From NCBI GenBank assembly GCA_002101905.1, contig LQPU01000028.1, forward strand, positions 248,001 through 312,000: a DNA stretch of 64,000 bases, given 5' to 3'. Each line of letters begins with the position of its first letter. Position 1 is the first letter of the stretch. This document shows positions 42,459 to 50,881 of this stretch, piece by piece. The translations under genes and the position numbers were made by a program. This DNA is from Mycobacterium shimoidei. GTDB taxonomy: Bacteria; Actinomycetota; Actinomycetes; Mycobacteriales; Mycobacteriaceae. A model generated the notes under the pieces. That model was not told the DNA's origin, did not search any database, and saw only the letters and a program-made list of their open reading frames with translations.

Positions 42459-42516
42459 AGGCTGCAACTCCCCGGGGTGAGCGTGCATCACCCGAACCAC
42501 CTATTCACCCGGGTGA
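42459..42516 (-). promoter_or_regulatory. Regulon promoter c (SDR-msrB-msrA)
   Basis: TCACCCGGGTGA at 42505-42516, 12-nt gap, GGTGATGCACGCTCACC at 42476-42492 and -10-like CAGCCT at 42459-42464, reading on the minus strand. Predicted +1 is near 42452. Confidence 0.8.
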
Positions 42517-42609
42517 CAAACGAAATCCATGAACCGGGAACCGGTTTCGGTGACAGATACGCCTACAGATCGATAGCCCAGCCGGTCAAGGCGCGGACAT
42601 GTGCCAGCG

Positions 42610-43125
42610 TCAGTCCGCTTTGGCGACCGCCGCCTGCCTACGGGTTGCCTCAAAAGCATCGGCCAGCAGGAACAGCGCTAAGCCTATGAGCGCAATGTCC
42701 TTCATCAAGAACTCCCCGTCGGCCGACAAGATGGGAAAGCCACCAGCAGATGCTTCGCCGGTACCGGGGGTCGTGGCCATGAAGCTCAGTGTGGTCACGA
42801 AGAACATCGTGGCGATAATGCCACCCACCACAGCGGCCTTCGGGTACCACGGCTTGGCAGCCAGCAGCGCCGCAGTGATCAGTTCTATCGATCCGTTGAA
42901 TCGACCAAAGGCCTCGATGGACATGATGTGGTAAAACCAGCTCAAGAACGGGCTATTGGCAACCCAATGCGAAATGCCGTGGGATTCATAGTAAGTGAAC
43001 TTCATGGCGCCGAACCAGGCCAGGACTATCACCAGACCGTACCGTGCGACGAGAGCCGCGACGGCGGTTGGTTGAAACTTTGCCGGCTCATGAGTCATCG
43101 CGGCGGTGGCCTCACTCTGTGACAT
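42610..43125 (-). CDS. DUF417 (YkgB/RclC-like) membrane protein
   Basis: A 171-residue membrane protein with about four helices: YGLVIVLAWFGAMKFTYYES, a SPFLSWFYHI loop, IELITAALLAAKPWYPKAAV and GGIIATMFFVTTLSFMAT, then MKDIALIGLALFLLADAF. The pattern fits DUF417, whose best-known member is RclC of the E. coli reactive-chlorine resistance operon. ATG after CGGAGA. It is transcribed alone from regulon promoter d. If the homology reflects function, it supports an oxidant/hypochlorite role for the regulon (inference). Confidence 0.75.
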   Translation of the reverse strand: MSQSEATAAMTHEPAKFQPTAVAALVARYGLVIVLAWFGAMKFTYYESHGISHWVANSPFLSWFYHIMSIEAFGRFNGSIELITAALLAAKPWYPKAAVVGGIIATMFFVTTLSFMATTPGTGEASAGGFPILSADGEFLMKDIALIGLALFLLADAFEATRRQAAVAKAD

Positions 43126-43203
43126 GGCGGTCTCCGTTCTGCCTGTGTGGTTTCATCGATGCTCGTTGCTGAACTCGCGCTGTCGCGGTTCAGATCAGCG
43201 ACC

Positions 43204-43261
43204 ACTATCTCTGCGCAAGGGGTGAGTTGTCCTCATCCGGGTGCGCAATTCACCCGGGTGA
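43204..43261 (-). promoter_or_regulatory. Regulon promoter d (DUF417)
   Basis: TCACCCGGGTGA at 43250-43261, 12-nt gap, a weaker element GATGAGGACAACTCACC at 43221-43237, and -10-like GATAGT at 43204-43209. Spacing is unchanged although the element and hexamer are the most divergent of the set. Confidence 0.75.
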
Positions 43262-43278
43262 GCCATCGGCGATGCCGA

Positions 43279-43929
43279 TCAGTTCTCCGCTCTTCCCAGT
43301 GAGGTTGGGGTTTCGCCTTTGATGGCGACGATCGACTCGGCGTCCTCCACCACGATTTGGGTGGCGGCCAGCAGTACAGCCCGCACTTCGGCGGCGGGTA
43401 TGACCACAGCGCCGGAGGCGTCGGCGAACACATAGTCGCCGGGACGGACCGCCACCCCCGCGATCACCACCGGACGGTTTGCCTCATAAGGAGTGACGAC
43501 GTCACCTCCCGACCGCGTTGTCTCGCCGCGGCAAAAGATGGCGAGGTCATACTGCTCGAGCTCGGCGAAGTCGCGCAGTCGACCGTCGGCGAGAATGCCG
43601 GCGAGCCGATGGTTGTGGACCCGCGACAGCTTGGTCCCACCGCCCAGTGACGCATCGGTGTAGCCGTTGCTGGCCAGAACCAGCACGCGTCCGTCGCCGC
43701 CACCGTCGATGGCGTCATAGAACAATCTCTTGAAGTTGTAGCGCTCGGGCGGCAGAGCGGCCCGACATGCCGGGAAATACGAAATGGTCACGGCGGGACC
43801 GAAGAGCCGGCGGCCCGGTGTCGGACTCACCAGATCGAGGAGATGACAGCGATGTTGGTGCCGTCGCCGCATTGCGTCCACGATGTCGGCGGTGCGCACG
43901 CGCCCGGCGAGTGCGTCGAGGGACTCCAT
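43279..43929 (-). CDS. RraA-like (demethylmenaquinone methyltransferase-like fold) protein
   Basis: A 216-residue protein of the RraA fold: RTADIVDAMRRR, LFGPAVTISYFPACRA, DGRVLVLASNGYTDASLGGG, RLAGILADGRLRDFAELEQY and AGVAVRPGDYVFADASGAVVIP. Members include RNase E regulators and 4-hydroxy-4-methyl-2-oxoglutarate aldolases; the GG..D/R metal-site pattern is only partly visible, so either role is open. The ATG at 43929 overlaps the stop of the zinc-ribbon gene by 1 nt. Last gene of the six-gene operon from promoter e. Confidence 0.75.
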   Translation of the reverse strand: MESLDALAGRVRTADIVDAMRRRHQHRCHLLDLVSPTPGRRLFGPAVTISYFPACRAALPPERYNFKRLFYDAIDGGGDGRVLVLASNGYTDASLGGGTKLSRVHNHRLAGILADGRLRDFAELEQYDLAIFCRGETTRSGGDVVTPYEANRPVVIAGVAVRPGDYVFADASGAVVIPAAEVRAVLLAATQIVVEDAESIVAIKGETPTSLGRAEN

Positions 43930-44201
43930 CACCGGTCCCGGAGCGGCACACGCCAAGACTGGGCGCCGCGGAAGTCGAGCCACACATCGGTGGGGGTTTG
44001 CACCAGCCGGGCCAGAACATCTTCGCAGCTCGGGCAGCGCACCACGATGCCCGGGCCGCGGTTATAGACATGGCTCTCGGCGAAGGCGGCGACCCGACCG
44101 CAGCCTCCGCAGCTCACCGTCATGGTCGTGACATCGAATCCGAGTACTGCCGCGAAGGCACCGCCGGCGGCGTTGCCGTCAACGTACGTTGGTTCGGCCA
44201 T
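43929..44201 (-). CDS. Small zinc-ribbon protein (DUF6510-like)
   Basis: A 90-residue protein with two CxxC knuckles (CGGCG and CPSC) about 30 residues apart, so it is probably a zinc ribbon, with a C-terminal FRGAQSWRVPL strand. It resembles DUF6510 proteins found beside molybdopterin and FAD oxidoreductases in actinobacteria (from memory). ATG at 44201 after GAGGAACG; a longer frame from 44354 is a shadow. It sits between the FAD reductase and the RraA-like gene, probably as an accessory or regulatory subunit. Confidence 0.7.
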   Translation of the reverse strand: MAEPTYVDGNAAGGAFAAVLGFDVTTMTVSCGGCGRVAAFAESHVYNRGPGIVVRCPSCEDVLARLVQTPTDVWLDFRGAQSWRVPLRDR

Positions 44202-44218
44202 CGTTCCTCGTCCCTGTA

Positions 44219-44998
44219 TTAATTGCTCGGCCCGAACCGCTCGGTCCGGATGGCTGAGTGCTGATGCCCCTGCTCGATCAGCTTGGTTGTCACCGATTCC
44301 ACGAATCCCGTTGGGCCACAGACGTAGATGCGGACACCGTCGCGGGGGGTCCACCGGGTCGCCACCAGGTCGGCGGAGCGCAGACGCCCTGGGGTCCGCG
44401 CGGTCTGCGGTGGCGCCGAGCGGGTGTAGACCAGCGCGACCCGGAGCCAGTCACACTCACGCTCGAGGCGGCCCAACTCCTGGGCGTAGTAGACGTCGGC
44501 CGGGCTGCGTACCGAGTAGACCAGCCGAAAGTACGACACGCCGGCCACAACCCGCGCTCGCAGCATGGCCATCAACGGCACGATGCCCGATCCGCCGGCA
44601 ACCAGCAGAACGCGGGCCTGCTCGGCCGGGCTCCACACGAACCAGCCGCCAATGGGTCCGCGTAGCTCGATCTCGTCGCCTTCAGCAAGCCCGATGAGAT
44701 AAGGCGAGACCTCTCCGTCGTCAATCTGCTGGACGGTCAACTCGATGCGCTCGCCGTCGGCCGGTCTGCTCAGTGAGTAGCTGCGTTGTGCGCTATAACC
44801 ATCCTCAGCGGTCAGCTTGAGATCGATGTGCTGGCCGGCCAAGTGGCCGCGCCAGCCGGGCACGGTCAGCCCGATCGTGCGCGCAGACTCGGTCTCGCGC
44901 CTGGAGTGCACCACGCGCGCCACCCGCCACTCGAGCCTGGGTTTCACGTGGACGTCCACGGCCGTCGTCAATCCCCGGCGTAGCGTTGTTCTCGCCAC
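44219..44998 (-). CDS. FAD/NAD(P)-binding ferredoxin-reductase-type oxidoreductase
   Basis: A 259-residue flavoreductase of the FNR family without a [2Fe-2S] domain. The FAD motif RSYSLSRP, phosphate-binding region ISLs absent, VSPYLIGLAEGDEIELRGPIGGWF, the NAD(P) motif VAGGSGIVPLMAMLRAR and the C-terminal YVCGPTGFVESV are visible. It overlaps the molybdopterin oxidoreductase gene by 31 nt. The natural reading is that it feeds electrons from NAD(P)H to that partner, or takes them from it. Confidence 0.85.
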   Translation of the reverse strand: MARTTLRRGLTTAVDVHVKPRLEWRVARVVHSRRETESARTIGLTVPGWRGHLAGQHIDLKLTAEDGYSAQRSYSLSRPADGERIELTVQQIDDGEVSPYLIGLAEGDEIELRGPIGGWFVWSPAEQARVLLVAGGSGIVPLMAMLRARVVAGVSYFRLVYSVRSPADVYYAQELGRLERECDWLRVALVYTRSAPPQTARTPGRLRSADLVATRWTPRDGVRIYVCGPTGFVESVTTKLIEQGHQHSAIRTERFGPSN

Positions 44999-45567
44999 GG
45001 GTCGCCGTAGCTGTGATAGCCCAGCCCTTCCCAGAATCCCGGTATGTCGCTGTCCCGCAACTCAATGGATTTCACCCACTTCGCGGATTTCCAGAAGTAC
45101 AGGTGCGGCACCAGCAGTCGCGCCGGGCCGCCGTGCACTGGGCGCAGCGGTGCGCCGTCGTAGGCGTACACAATCCACGCCCTTCCACCGAGAAGGTCGC
45201 GCATTGGCAAGTTGGTGGTGTAACCACCATAGGAACCGACCAGCGCGAACTCGGCCGTGGTGTCGGTCGATTCGAAAAGGGTGTCCAGCGCAACGCCTTC
45301 CCACTCGGTATCCAGCTTGGACCACGTGGTGACGCAGTGGATGTCGACATTGACCTGTTCGCTGGGCAGCGACATCAACTGGGTCCACGTCCATGCGTGT
45401 ACGCCGCCGCGCTCGTCGCGGATGGTGAATCGCCAGTCGTCGAGGTTGATGCGGGGAGTCGGTCCTGTCTGCAGGACAGGGAAGTCCGTGGTCAGATGCT
45501 GACCGGGTGGCAGCTCGAGAGCTGACTCAGTGCGGCGGCCGCGAAAGCCTTTGTTGACGATGCTCAT
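44968..45567 (-). CDS. Cytosolic sulfite-oxidase/YedY-family molybdopterin oxidoreductase
   Basis: A 199-residue oxidoreductase molybdopterin-binding protein. The Mo-coordinating Cys is in DIHCVTTWSKLDTEWEG; LVGSYGGYTTNLPMRDLLGG, AYDGAPLRPVHGGPARLLVP and KWVKSIEL complete the fold. No signal peptide, heme or dimerisation domain is present, unlike secreted MsrP or sulfite oxidase. Relatives include MsrP, a methionine sulfoxide reductase induced by hypochlorite, so a sulfoxide or N/S-oxide reductase role is attractive but unproved. ATG after GAGGAAG. Coupled to the FAD reductase and downstream of transaldolase. Confidence 0.85.
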   Translation of the reverse strand: MSIVNKGFRGRRTESALELPPGQHLTTDFPVLQTGPTPRINLDDWRFTIRDERGGVHAWTWTQLMSLPSEQVNVDIHCVTTWSKLDTEWEGVALDTLFESTDTTAEFALVGSYGGYTTNLPMRDLLGGRAWIVYAYDGAPLRPVHGGPARLLVPHLYFWKSAKWVKSIELRDSDIPGFWEGLGYHSYGDPWREQRYAGD

Positions 45568-45606
45568 TGGTCTTCCTCAGGTTTCGAGGCGCGCTTGCCG
45601 TCGAGC

Positions 45607-46728
45607 TCAGTTTCCCGGCCGCGGATCTGCGGAGGCGGGATACGAGTCGAGCAGTTGCCGCCACGATGCCGCGAATTTGGCGACACCGTCGTTTTCGAGG
45701 ACCGTGAAAACATCCTTGAGGTCGACGCCGACCGCGCTGATGTCGTCGAGCACTGTTTGGGCGTCGACGAAGGTGCCGGTGATGGAGTCGCCAGTAATTA
45801 CGCCGTGATCAGCGAGTGCCTCCAACGTTTTTTCCGGGATGGTGCTGACAGTGTGCGGTGCGACGAGCTCGGTGATGTACATGGTGTCTAGATACGCGGG
45901 GTTTTTCACCCCGGTGGAGGCCCACAGCGGGCGCTGCACGTGGGCTCCGTCATAGCTGAGCGCGGCGAAGCGCTGTCCGTGTTCGAAGGCCTGCTGATAG
46001 GCGGCATAGGCGAGGCGGGCGTTGGCGATCCCCGCCCGTCCGCGCAAGACCATAGCTGCGTAGGTACCGATCATCTCCAACCGCCGGTCGACTTCGGTGT
46101 CGATGCGAGAGACGAATAAGGATGCCACCGAATGGATTTGGCTGAGGTCTTTACCGGCGCGTTGCGCGGCTTCCAGGCCGGCCAGGTAGGCGTCCATCAC
46201 GCAACGGTGGCGTTCGAGCGAGAAGATGAGGGTCACGTTGACTGAGATACCTTCGGCCACTGTGGCGGTGATGGCCGGCATACCGGCCGAAGTGGCGGGA
46301 ATCTTGATGAACAGATTGGGCCGGTCGACGATCTTCCACAGCTCGACGGCTTGGCTGACGGTCTTGTCGGTGTCGTGGGCCAGCCGCGGATCGACCTCGA
46401 CCGACACGCGGCCGTCGACGCCGCCGGAGGCTTCCCACTGCGGGCGGAGGACATCGCATGCCTGCCGCACGTCGTCGGTGATGACGGTGCGGATCGCTGA
46501 TTCGGCGTCGGCGCCGCGCTCGGCCAGTTCGGTGATCTGTTGGTCGTAGGCCTGCCCGTGGGAGATTGCACGCTCAAAGATCGAGGGGTTGGTGGTGACG
46601 CCGACAACGCATCGGGTGTCGATCAGTTGCTGTAAGTTGCCCGATATCAGGCGGTCGCGGGAAAGATCGTCCAGCCAGACGGACACACCGGCCGCCGACA
46701 GCGCGGACAGGGTGGGGTGTTGTGTCAT
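45607..46728 (-). CDS. tal: Transaldolase
   Basis: A 373-residue actinobacterial-type transaldolase: [18 protein letters not shown], the Schiff-base Lys in [26 protein letters not shown] and [20 protein letters not shown] are intact. It links glycolysis and the pentose phosphate pathway, and so NADPH supply. The usual housekeeping tal sits with tkt and zwf; this copy sits in a redox operon, so it is probably an accessory, stress-induced one. Start overlaps the upstream small ORF stop (ATGA). Confidence 0.92.
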   Translation of the reverse strand: MTQHPTLSALSAAGVSVWLDDLSRDRLISGNLQQLIDTRCVVGVTTNPSIFERAISHGQAYDQQITELAERGADAESAIRTVITDDVRQACDVLRPQWEASGGVDGRVSVEVDPRLAHDTDKTVSQAVELWKIVDRPNLFIKIPATSAGMPAITATVAEGISVNVTLIFSLERHRCVMDAYLAGLEAAQRAGKDLSQIHSVASLFVSRIDTEVDRRLEMIGTYAAMVLRGRAGIANARLAYAAYQQAFEHGQRFAALSYDGAHVQRPLWASTGVKNPAYLDTMYITELVAPHTVSTIPEKTLEALADHGVITGDSITGTFVDAQTVLDDISAVGVDLKDVFTVLENDGVAKFAASWRQLLDSYPASADPRPGN

Positions 46729-46889
46729 TGGATGCCCGTTTCCTGTCGGCGCTGCCGCCGACGTGTGAGTCGGTCAGTGACGAACAGCGCCGCAGACGCG
46801 ATGACCGGCCAGAACGCGCCGGCGAGCATCTGGCGCTCCTGCGGCGTCAAGTACGCGCGGCGCTTGGCGCGGTTGAACCCCGGGCCCAT
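46725..46889 (-). CDS. Small single-helix membrane protein
   Basis: A 54-residue protein: basic N-terminus ([15 protein letters not shown]), one hydrophobic helix ([13 protein letters not shown]) and a very basic tail. The ATG at 46889 after AGAAGGG is preferred to the GTG at 46919. Its stop overlaps the tal start, making it the first gene of the operon read from promoter e. Function unknown. Confidence 0.65.
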   Translation of the reverse strand: MGPGFNRAKRRAYLTPQERQMLAGAFWPVIASAALFVTDRLTRRRQRRQETGIQ

Positions 46890-46986
46890 CGGTGATTCCC
46901 TTCTCCCGAGCGTGCTCACCGGCCGAGCCGGGCTGAACGTTCGGTTTGTGTGCGACGATTCACGTCGCAGCGGTCTATTGGTAGCG

Positions 46987-47044
46987 AGCGTGGCCCGAAC
47001 CTGGGGCGATTGTCATCACCCCCCAACACCATTCACCCGGGTGA
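46987..47044 (-). promoter_or_regulatory. Regulon promoter e (tal / molybdopterin operon)
   Basis: TCACCCGGGTGA at 47033-47044, 12-nt gap, element GGTGATGACAATCGCCC at 47004-47020 and -10-like CACGCT at 46987-46992. Predicted +1 near 46980. The distal half of the element is imperfect. Confidence 0.8.
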
Positions 47045-47075
47045 TACGTAAAGCTGCGTCCGTGCGTTAGTCCGG

Positions 47076-48494
47076 TTAGTCCACGTCATGGTGGCCTATC
47101 AACCGCCGAGCCGCTTCGGTGATGGAGCCAGACAGTGAGGGGTAGATGGCAAGCGTCTGCGCCAGCTCGCTGACTGTAATCCGGTTCTGCACCGCCACCG
47201 CGATCGGCAGGATCAGCTCCGATGCGATCGGAGCGACCACCACGCCGCCGATCACGACGCCGCTGGCTTGTTGGCAGAAGAGCTTGACGAAGCCGTGACG
47301 CAGCTCCGACATCTTGGCGCGCGCATTGGTTTCGAGTGGCAGCATGATGGTCCGGGCCGGCACCGAGCCGTCGTCGATCGCCGTCTGCGGCACGCCGACC
47401 GCGGCGATCTCGGGCCGGGTGAACACCGTTGCCGGGACGGTGCGCAGCCGGATCGGGCTGACGGCCTCACCCAAGGCGTGATACATCGCGATCCGGCCCT
47501 GCATCGCGGCGACCGAGGCCAATTGCAACAGCCCGGTACAGTCCCCGGCGGCGTAGATCCCCGGCACCGACGTGCGCGACACCCGGTCCACGGTCAGGTA
47601 ATCGCCGCGGCCCAGCTCGATGCCAACGCGCTCGAGGCCCAGACCGCCCGTGTTCGGGCTCGATCCGATCGTCATCAGCGCGTGGCTGCCCTCGACAGTG
47701 CGGCCGTCGGTCGTGGTCACCACAACTCCGCCGTCACTGCGGGTAACCGACTGCGCGCGTGCGTTTTTGACGAGCTTTACCCCCCGTTCGGCAAGCGACT
47801 CCTCCAGCACCGCAGCGGCGTCGGCGTCCTCGTACGGCAATACCCGGTCGCGGCTGGCCACCACCGTCACCGGGACACCGAGTTCGGTGTAGGCGTTGAC
47901 GAATTCGGCGCCGGTGACACCCGAGCCCACCACGATGAGATGGTCAGGCAGCGTAGCGAGGTCATAAAGCTGCCGCCAGGTCAGGATGCGCTCGTCGTCG
48001 GGCTGTGCCGACGGCAGGATCCGTGGGCTGGCACCGGTCGCGACCAGTACGACGTCGGCGTCTCGCAGGGTAGTGGCGCCATCGGGCGCGGTCACCTTGA
48101 CACAGTGGCGCGCCAGCCCGGGATTCGGGTCGACTAACTCACCGCGACCGGCGATCAGCTCGACGCCCATGCTGAGCAGGTCGGCGGTGATGTCAGCGGA
48201 CTGGGCTGCGGCCAGTGTTTTGACCCGCTGGTGGATTTCCGGCAGTGCGATCTCGGCGTCGCCGACATCGACGTCGAGCCCCAGCGGCGCCCGGCCCAGT
48301 TCGGTGCGCAGCCCGGTGGAGGCGACAAATGTCTTCGATGGCACACAGTCGCACAACACGGCCGCACCCCCGATTCCGTCGGAGTCCACGACGGTAACTT
48401 CGGCTACGTCGGGACCGCGGGCGGCGGCCACCAACGCCGCTTCGTAACCGGCCGGGCCGGCGCCGAGGATCACAACGCGGGTCAAAGACCCCAT
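47076..48494 (-). CDS. lpdA: LpdA-type NAD(P)H quinone reductase / flavoprotein disulfide reductase
   Basis: A 472-residue protein closely matching M. tuberculosis LpdA (Rv3303c) in recalled sequence: ILGAGPAGYEAALVAA (FAD), LIVVGSGVTGAEFVNAYTEL (NAD(P)H), GIYAAGDCTGLLQLASVAAM and a matching dimerisation domain. LpdA reduces quinones rather than lipoamide because it lacks the first active-site Cys. Here the region reads VLCDCVPSK, with Cys48 and Cys50, so one extra Cys is present in a CxC spacing. The start overlaps the DUF5709 gene by 13 nt; the gene is third in the unit from promoter f. It may be an additional copy besides the usual chromosomal lpdA. Confidence 0.88.
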   Translation of the reverse strand: MGSLTRVVILGAGPAGYEAALVAAARGPDVAEVTVVDSDGIGGAAVLCDCVPSKTFVASTGLRTELGRAPLGLDVDVGDAEIALPEIHQRVKTLAAAQSADITADLLSMGVELIAGRGELVDPNPGLARHCVKVTAPDGATTLRDADVVLVATGASPRILPSAQPDDERILTWRQLYDLATLPDHLIVVGSGVTGAEFVNAYTELGVPVTVVASRDRVLPYEDADAAAVLEESLAERGVKLVKNARAQSVTRSDGGVVVTTTDGRTVEGSHALMTIGSSPNTGGLGLERVGIELGRGDYLTVDRVSRTSVPGIYAAGDCTGLLQLASVAAMQGRIAMYHALGEAVSPIRLRTVPATVFTRPEIAAVGVPQTAIDDGSVPARTIMLPLETNARAKMSELRHGFVKLFCQQASGVVIGGVVVAPIASELILPIAVAVQNRITVSELAQTLAIYPSLSGSITEAARRLIGHHDVD

Positions 48495-48949
48495 CCCCCA
48501 CCGGAACTGGTGTCGTCGTCACTGATGATGTGGATGGCGGCTTCCTCAGCCGACGCAGCGCCGCCGTCGATGCCGACGTCGTAGGCAAGGTAATCGGTAC
48601 CCGGATCGGTAGGGTCGACGTCGAAGGCGACGAGTCGGCCCGCGCGCCTGCCGCCGACCTGATCGTCGATCGGCTCGCCGTCGCTGTCGGGGCTATCGCC
48701 GATTCCGTCGCCATCCCACTGGTCGGTCACGTCGGGCAGCTCACGGGAGAGTCGGCGCGTCAGACTTTCATGGGTACGCGCTTCGGCAGCGGTAAGACCC
48801 CACGCCTGCAACTCCTGCGGGCGTTCCGGGGGTGAGTAGCCTTCGTCCAGGTCGACGCCGGTCTGTTCAGAGTCCACGCTCTCTTCCGGCACCAGCAGAT
48901 GTGCCTCGACGTCGTCGAATTCAGATATCCCCATCAGCGCCGTCTCCAT
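48482..48949 (-). CDS. DUF5709-like acidic protein
   Basis: A 155-residue acidic protein with EGYSPPERPQELQAWGLTAA and ESLTRRLSRELPDVTDQW, the pattern of the actinobacterial DUF5709 family, followed by an Asp/Gly-rich tail and a C-terminal AEEAAIHIISDD. The ATG at 48949 is chosen; a longer frame from 49099 runs over the upstream gene. It lies 16 nt after the DUF326 gene and overlaps lpdA, so it is translated within that unit. Function unknown. Confidence 0.7.
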   Translation of the reverse strand: METALMGISEFDDVEAHLLVPEESVDSEQTGVDLDEGYSPPERPQELQAWGLTAAEARTHESLTRRLSRELPDVTDQWDGDGIGDSPDSDGEPIDDQVGGRRAGRLVAFDVDPTDPGTDYLAYDVGIDGGAASAEEAAIHIISDDDTSSGGGWGL

Positions 48950-48965
48950 TCCGTATCTGCAAGTC

Positions 48966-49373
48966 TCAACCAAGCGACCCAAGAAGGTCGCGGCACGCTC
49001 GTTCACAGCGACGGCATACCTCGGCGCACACGCGGCAATGCTCGTGGTGCGCCGCATGCTTGTCGCACTCGTCCGCGCTTGTCCTACAGGCGATGGCACA
49101 CGTTTGGAGCACTGTCCTGGTCACGTTGGCGTCGTAGTCGGTATGCCGGGACAGGACGCGGCCGGTTGTCGCGCAAACATCCGCGCAGTCAAGGCAAGTA
49201 CGGATGCATTTGGCTAAGTACTGGACGTCGTCTTCACTGAGGCACGCATCTGCACATGCTGTGCACGCTTGGTCGCATTCAATGCAGGCGTCGATACATT
49301 CGACCAGCTTGTCTTTATCGATCCGGCCTAGATCTCGTGGATAAGTCTCCAGCATTCTCCTGGCGGCGCTCAC
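48966..49373 (-). CDS. DUF326 four-helix Cys-rich copper-binding protein (Csp-like)
   Basis: A 135-residue all-helical protein with about 14 cysteines in CxxxC and CxxC spacing (CIDACIECDQACTACADAC, CIRTCLDCADVC, CAIAC, CRVCAEVCRRCERAC). This is the DUF326/Csp type, in which Cys residues inside a four-helix bundle store Cu(I). The start is GTG at 49373 with GGAGAA 4 nt upstream; a frame to 49421 (TTG) is less likely. First gene after regulon promoter f and followed by DUF5709 and lpdA. A copper or thiol-stress role fits both family and neighbours. Confidence 0.85.
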   Translation of the reverse strand: MSAARRMLETYPRDLGRIDKDKLVECIDACIECDQACTACADACLSEDDVQYLAKCIRTCLDCADVCATTGRVLSRHTDYDANVTRTVLQTCAIACRTSADECDKHAAHHEHCRVCAEVCRRCERACRDLLGSLG

Positions 49374-49447
49374 TATGTTCTCCTTGTCAGGGTCCTCGTT
49401 GTTGGGGGTTGTCTCACACAACAGAACACAGCTGCGGGGACGTTAAG

Positions 49448-49505
49448 AGCATGGCGCGCAAGGGGGTGAACTGTCCTCGCCCACCTCAGCCACTCACCCG
49501 GGTGA
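49448..49505 (-). promoter_or_regulatory. Regulon promoter f (DUF326-DUF5709-lpdA)
   Basis: TCACCCGGGTGA at 49494-49505, 12-nt gap, element GGCGAGGACAGTTCACC at 49465-49481 and -10-like CATGCT at 49448-49453. Predicted +1 near 49441. Confidence 0.8.
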
Positions 49506-49534
49506 TAAACGGCGTGACGAGACTGCGAGTTGCG

Positions 49535-50881
49535 CTATCCGGCGGCGCTCTGTGCCGGAGGACCAAACTCCTCACTGACCGAGAAACGCGCGATGGAGGA
49601 CGGAGCCACACCCAACGACACCATGGGACGCGGGAAAACGAGCGCGGTCAGATACGCCGTGAAGACGGCCCAGCGGTTCGCGGCACTCGGTATCGCGTAA
49701 AGGTGGTAGCCGCGGGTGACAGCCTTGGCCGGCAGCCCCGACATGTGGATGTTGAGTGGATTGGCCACCGCAAAGCCCGGCCCAAGGTCGACAACGGTGC
49801 CCAGATCACGATGCCGGTAATTACGTGGCTTTCCGTGGCCGAGACTGGCGGCGACATTGGTAGCGAGGGTTTTGCCCTGGCGGGTGGCGTGTTGCGCGGT
49901 CGGCGGGGTGATGCGCCCGGGGTTGGTGACGTCGGCGACCGCAGCGGCGTCACCGCCGGCAAATACCCCTGGCATGCCGGGCACACCAAGGTCCGGGCCG
50001 ACTTTGAGCCGACCGCGCTCGGTCGGTAGACCCAGCGTATCGATCAACGGGCTGGCCACCACTCCCGTCAACCAGGCCACCGTGTATGTATCGATGCGGG
50101 TGCCGTCGGTGAGGATGGCGTAATCAGGGCCGACCTCGGTGAGGGTGACACCCATCTGGATCTGCACACCGTGGCGCCGCAACACACGTTCGGCCCTCGC
50201 GGCGAGCTTCGGGCCGATTTCGGGCATCATCCGGTCTGACAGTTCGACCAAGATCAGCCGGATATCGTCCCGCGGGATTTGGAATTTGCGCGCGGCCGAC
50301 GCCGCCATCGCGCACAGCTGGGCGATCAGCTCAGTGCCCGAATACGACGCTCCCACAACCACAACGGTTTTGCGTGCCTGCGCACGGCGCGGGTCGCGGT
50401 CGATGGCGGCCAGCTCGAACTGTTCGAGGATGTGGTCACGCAGATAGAGGGCTTCAACGATCGATTTCAGGCCGCGGGCATGCTCGTTGAGCCCGGGAAT
50501 GTCGAAGCGGCGAGTGATCGAGCCCGGAGTGAGTACGAGCCGATCCCACGCCAGCTCCTGGGTGGCATTTTCCTGATCGCGAAAGCGCAGAGTTCGTGCC
50601 GGGAAATCCACCGCGTCGACGTAGCCGCGGATCAGCCGCACACCAGGCAAGTTGTCGCTCAACGGAATCGTGACGAAACGCGGGTCGATTACGCCGCCTG
50701 CAACGTCCGGCAACAGCGGCGTGTACAGCAGATAATCCACTGGTGAGATGAGGGTGACGGTCGCGGGTGATCTCTTGCGGCGCAGCAAGGTTGTGAGCCG
50801 TCGCGCACATTCAAATCCGGCGAACCCACTACCCACGATCACTACTGACGGAGCATGGTCGGTCTTTCGAGGCTTGCGCAT
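49535..50881 (-). CDS. Type II NADH dehydrogenase-like flavoprotein
   Basis: A 448-residue NDH-2-family protein: FAD motif VVIVGSGFAGFECARRL, quinone-site-like YLLYTPLLPDVAGG, NADH motif VVVVGASYSGTELIAQL, and VFAGGDAAAVADVTNPG with TAQHATRQGKTLA. The C-terminal 60 residues have an amphipathic/hydrophobic stretch (WAVFTAYLTALVF) suited to membrane binding. It would pass electrons from NADH to menaquinone. The ATG directly follows the upstream stop codon, with GGGAGG inside that gene. Distinct from the main ndh in recalled sequence, so probably accessory. Confidence 0.85.
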   Translation of the reverse strand: MRKPRKTDHAPSVVIVGSGFAGFECARRLTTLLRRKRSPATVTLISPVDYLLYTPLLPDVAGGVIDPRFVTIPLSDNLPGVRLIRGYVDAVDFPARTLRFRDQENATQELAWDRLVLTPGSITRRFDIPGLNEHARGLKSIVEALYLRDHILEQFELAAIDRDPRRAQARKTVVVVGASYSGTELIAQLCAMAASAARKFQIPRDDIRLILVELSDRMMPEIGPKLAARAERVLRRHGVQIQMGVTLTEVGPDYAILTDGTRIDTYTVAWLTGVVASPLIDTLGLPTERGRLKVGPDLGVPGMPGVFAGGDAAAVADVTNPGRITPPTAQHATRQGKTLATNVAASLGHGKPRNYRHRDLGTVVDLGPGFAVANPLNIHMSGLPAKAVTRGYHLYAIPSAANRWAVFTAYLTALVFPRPMVSLGVAPSSIARFSVSEEFGPPAQSAAG

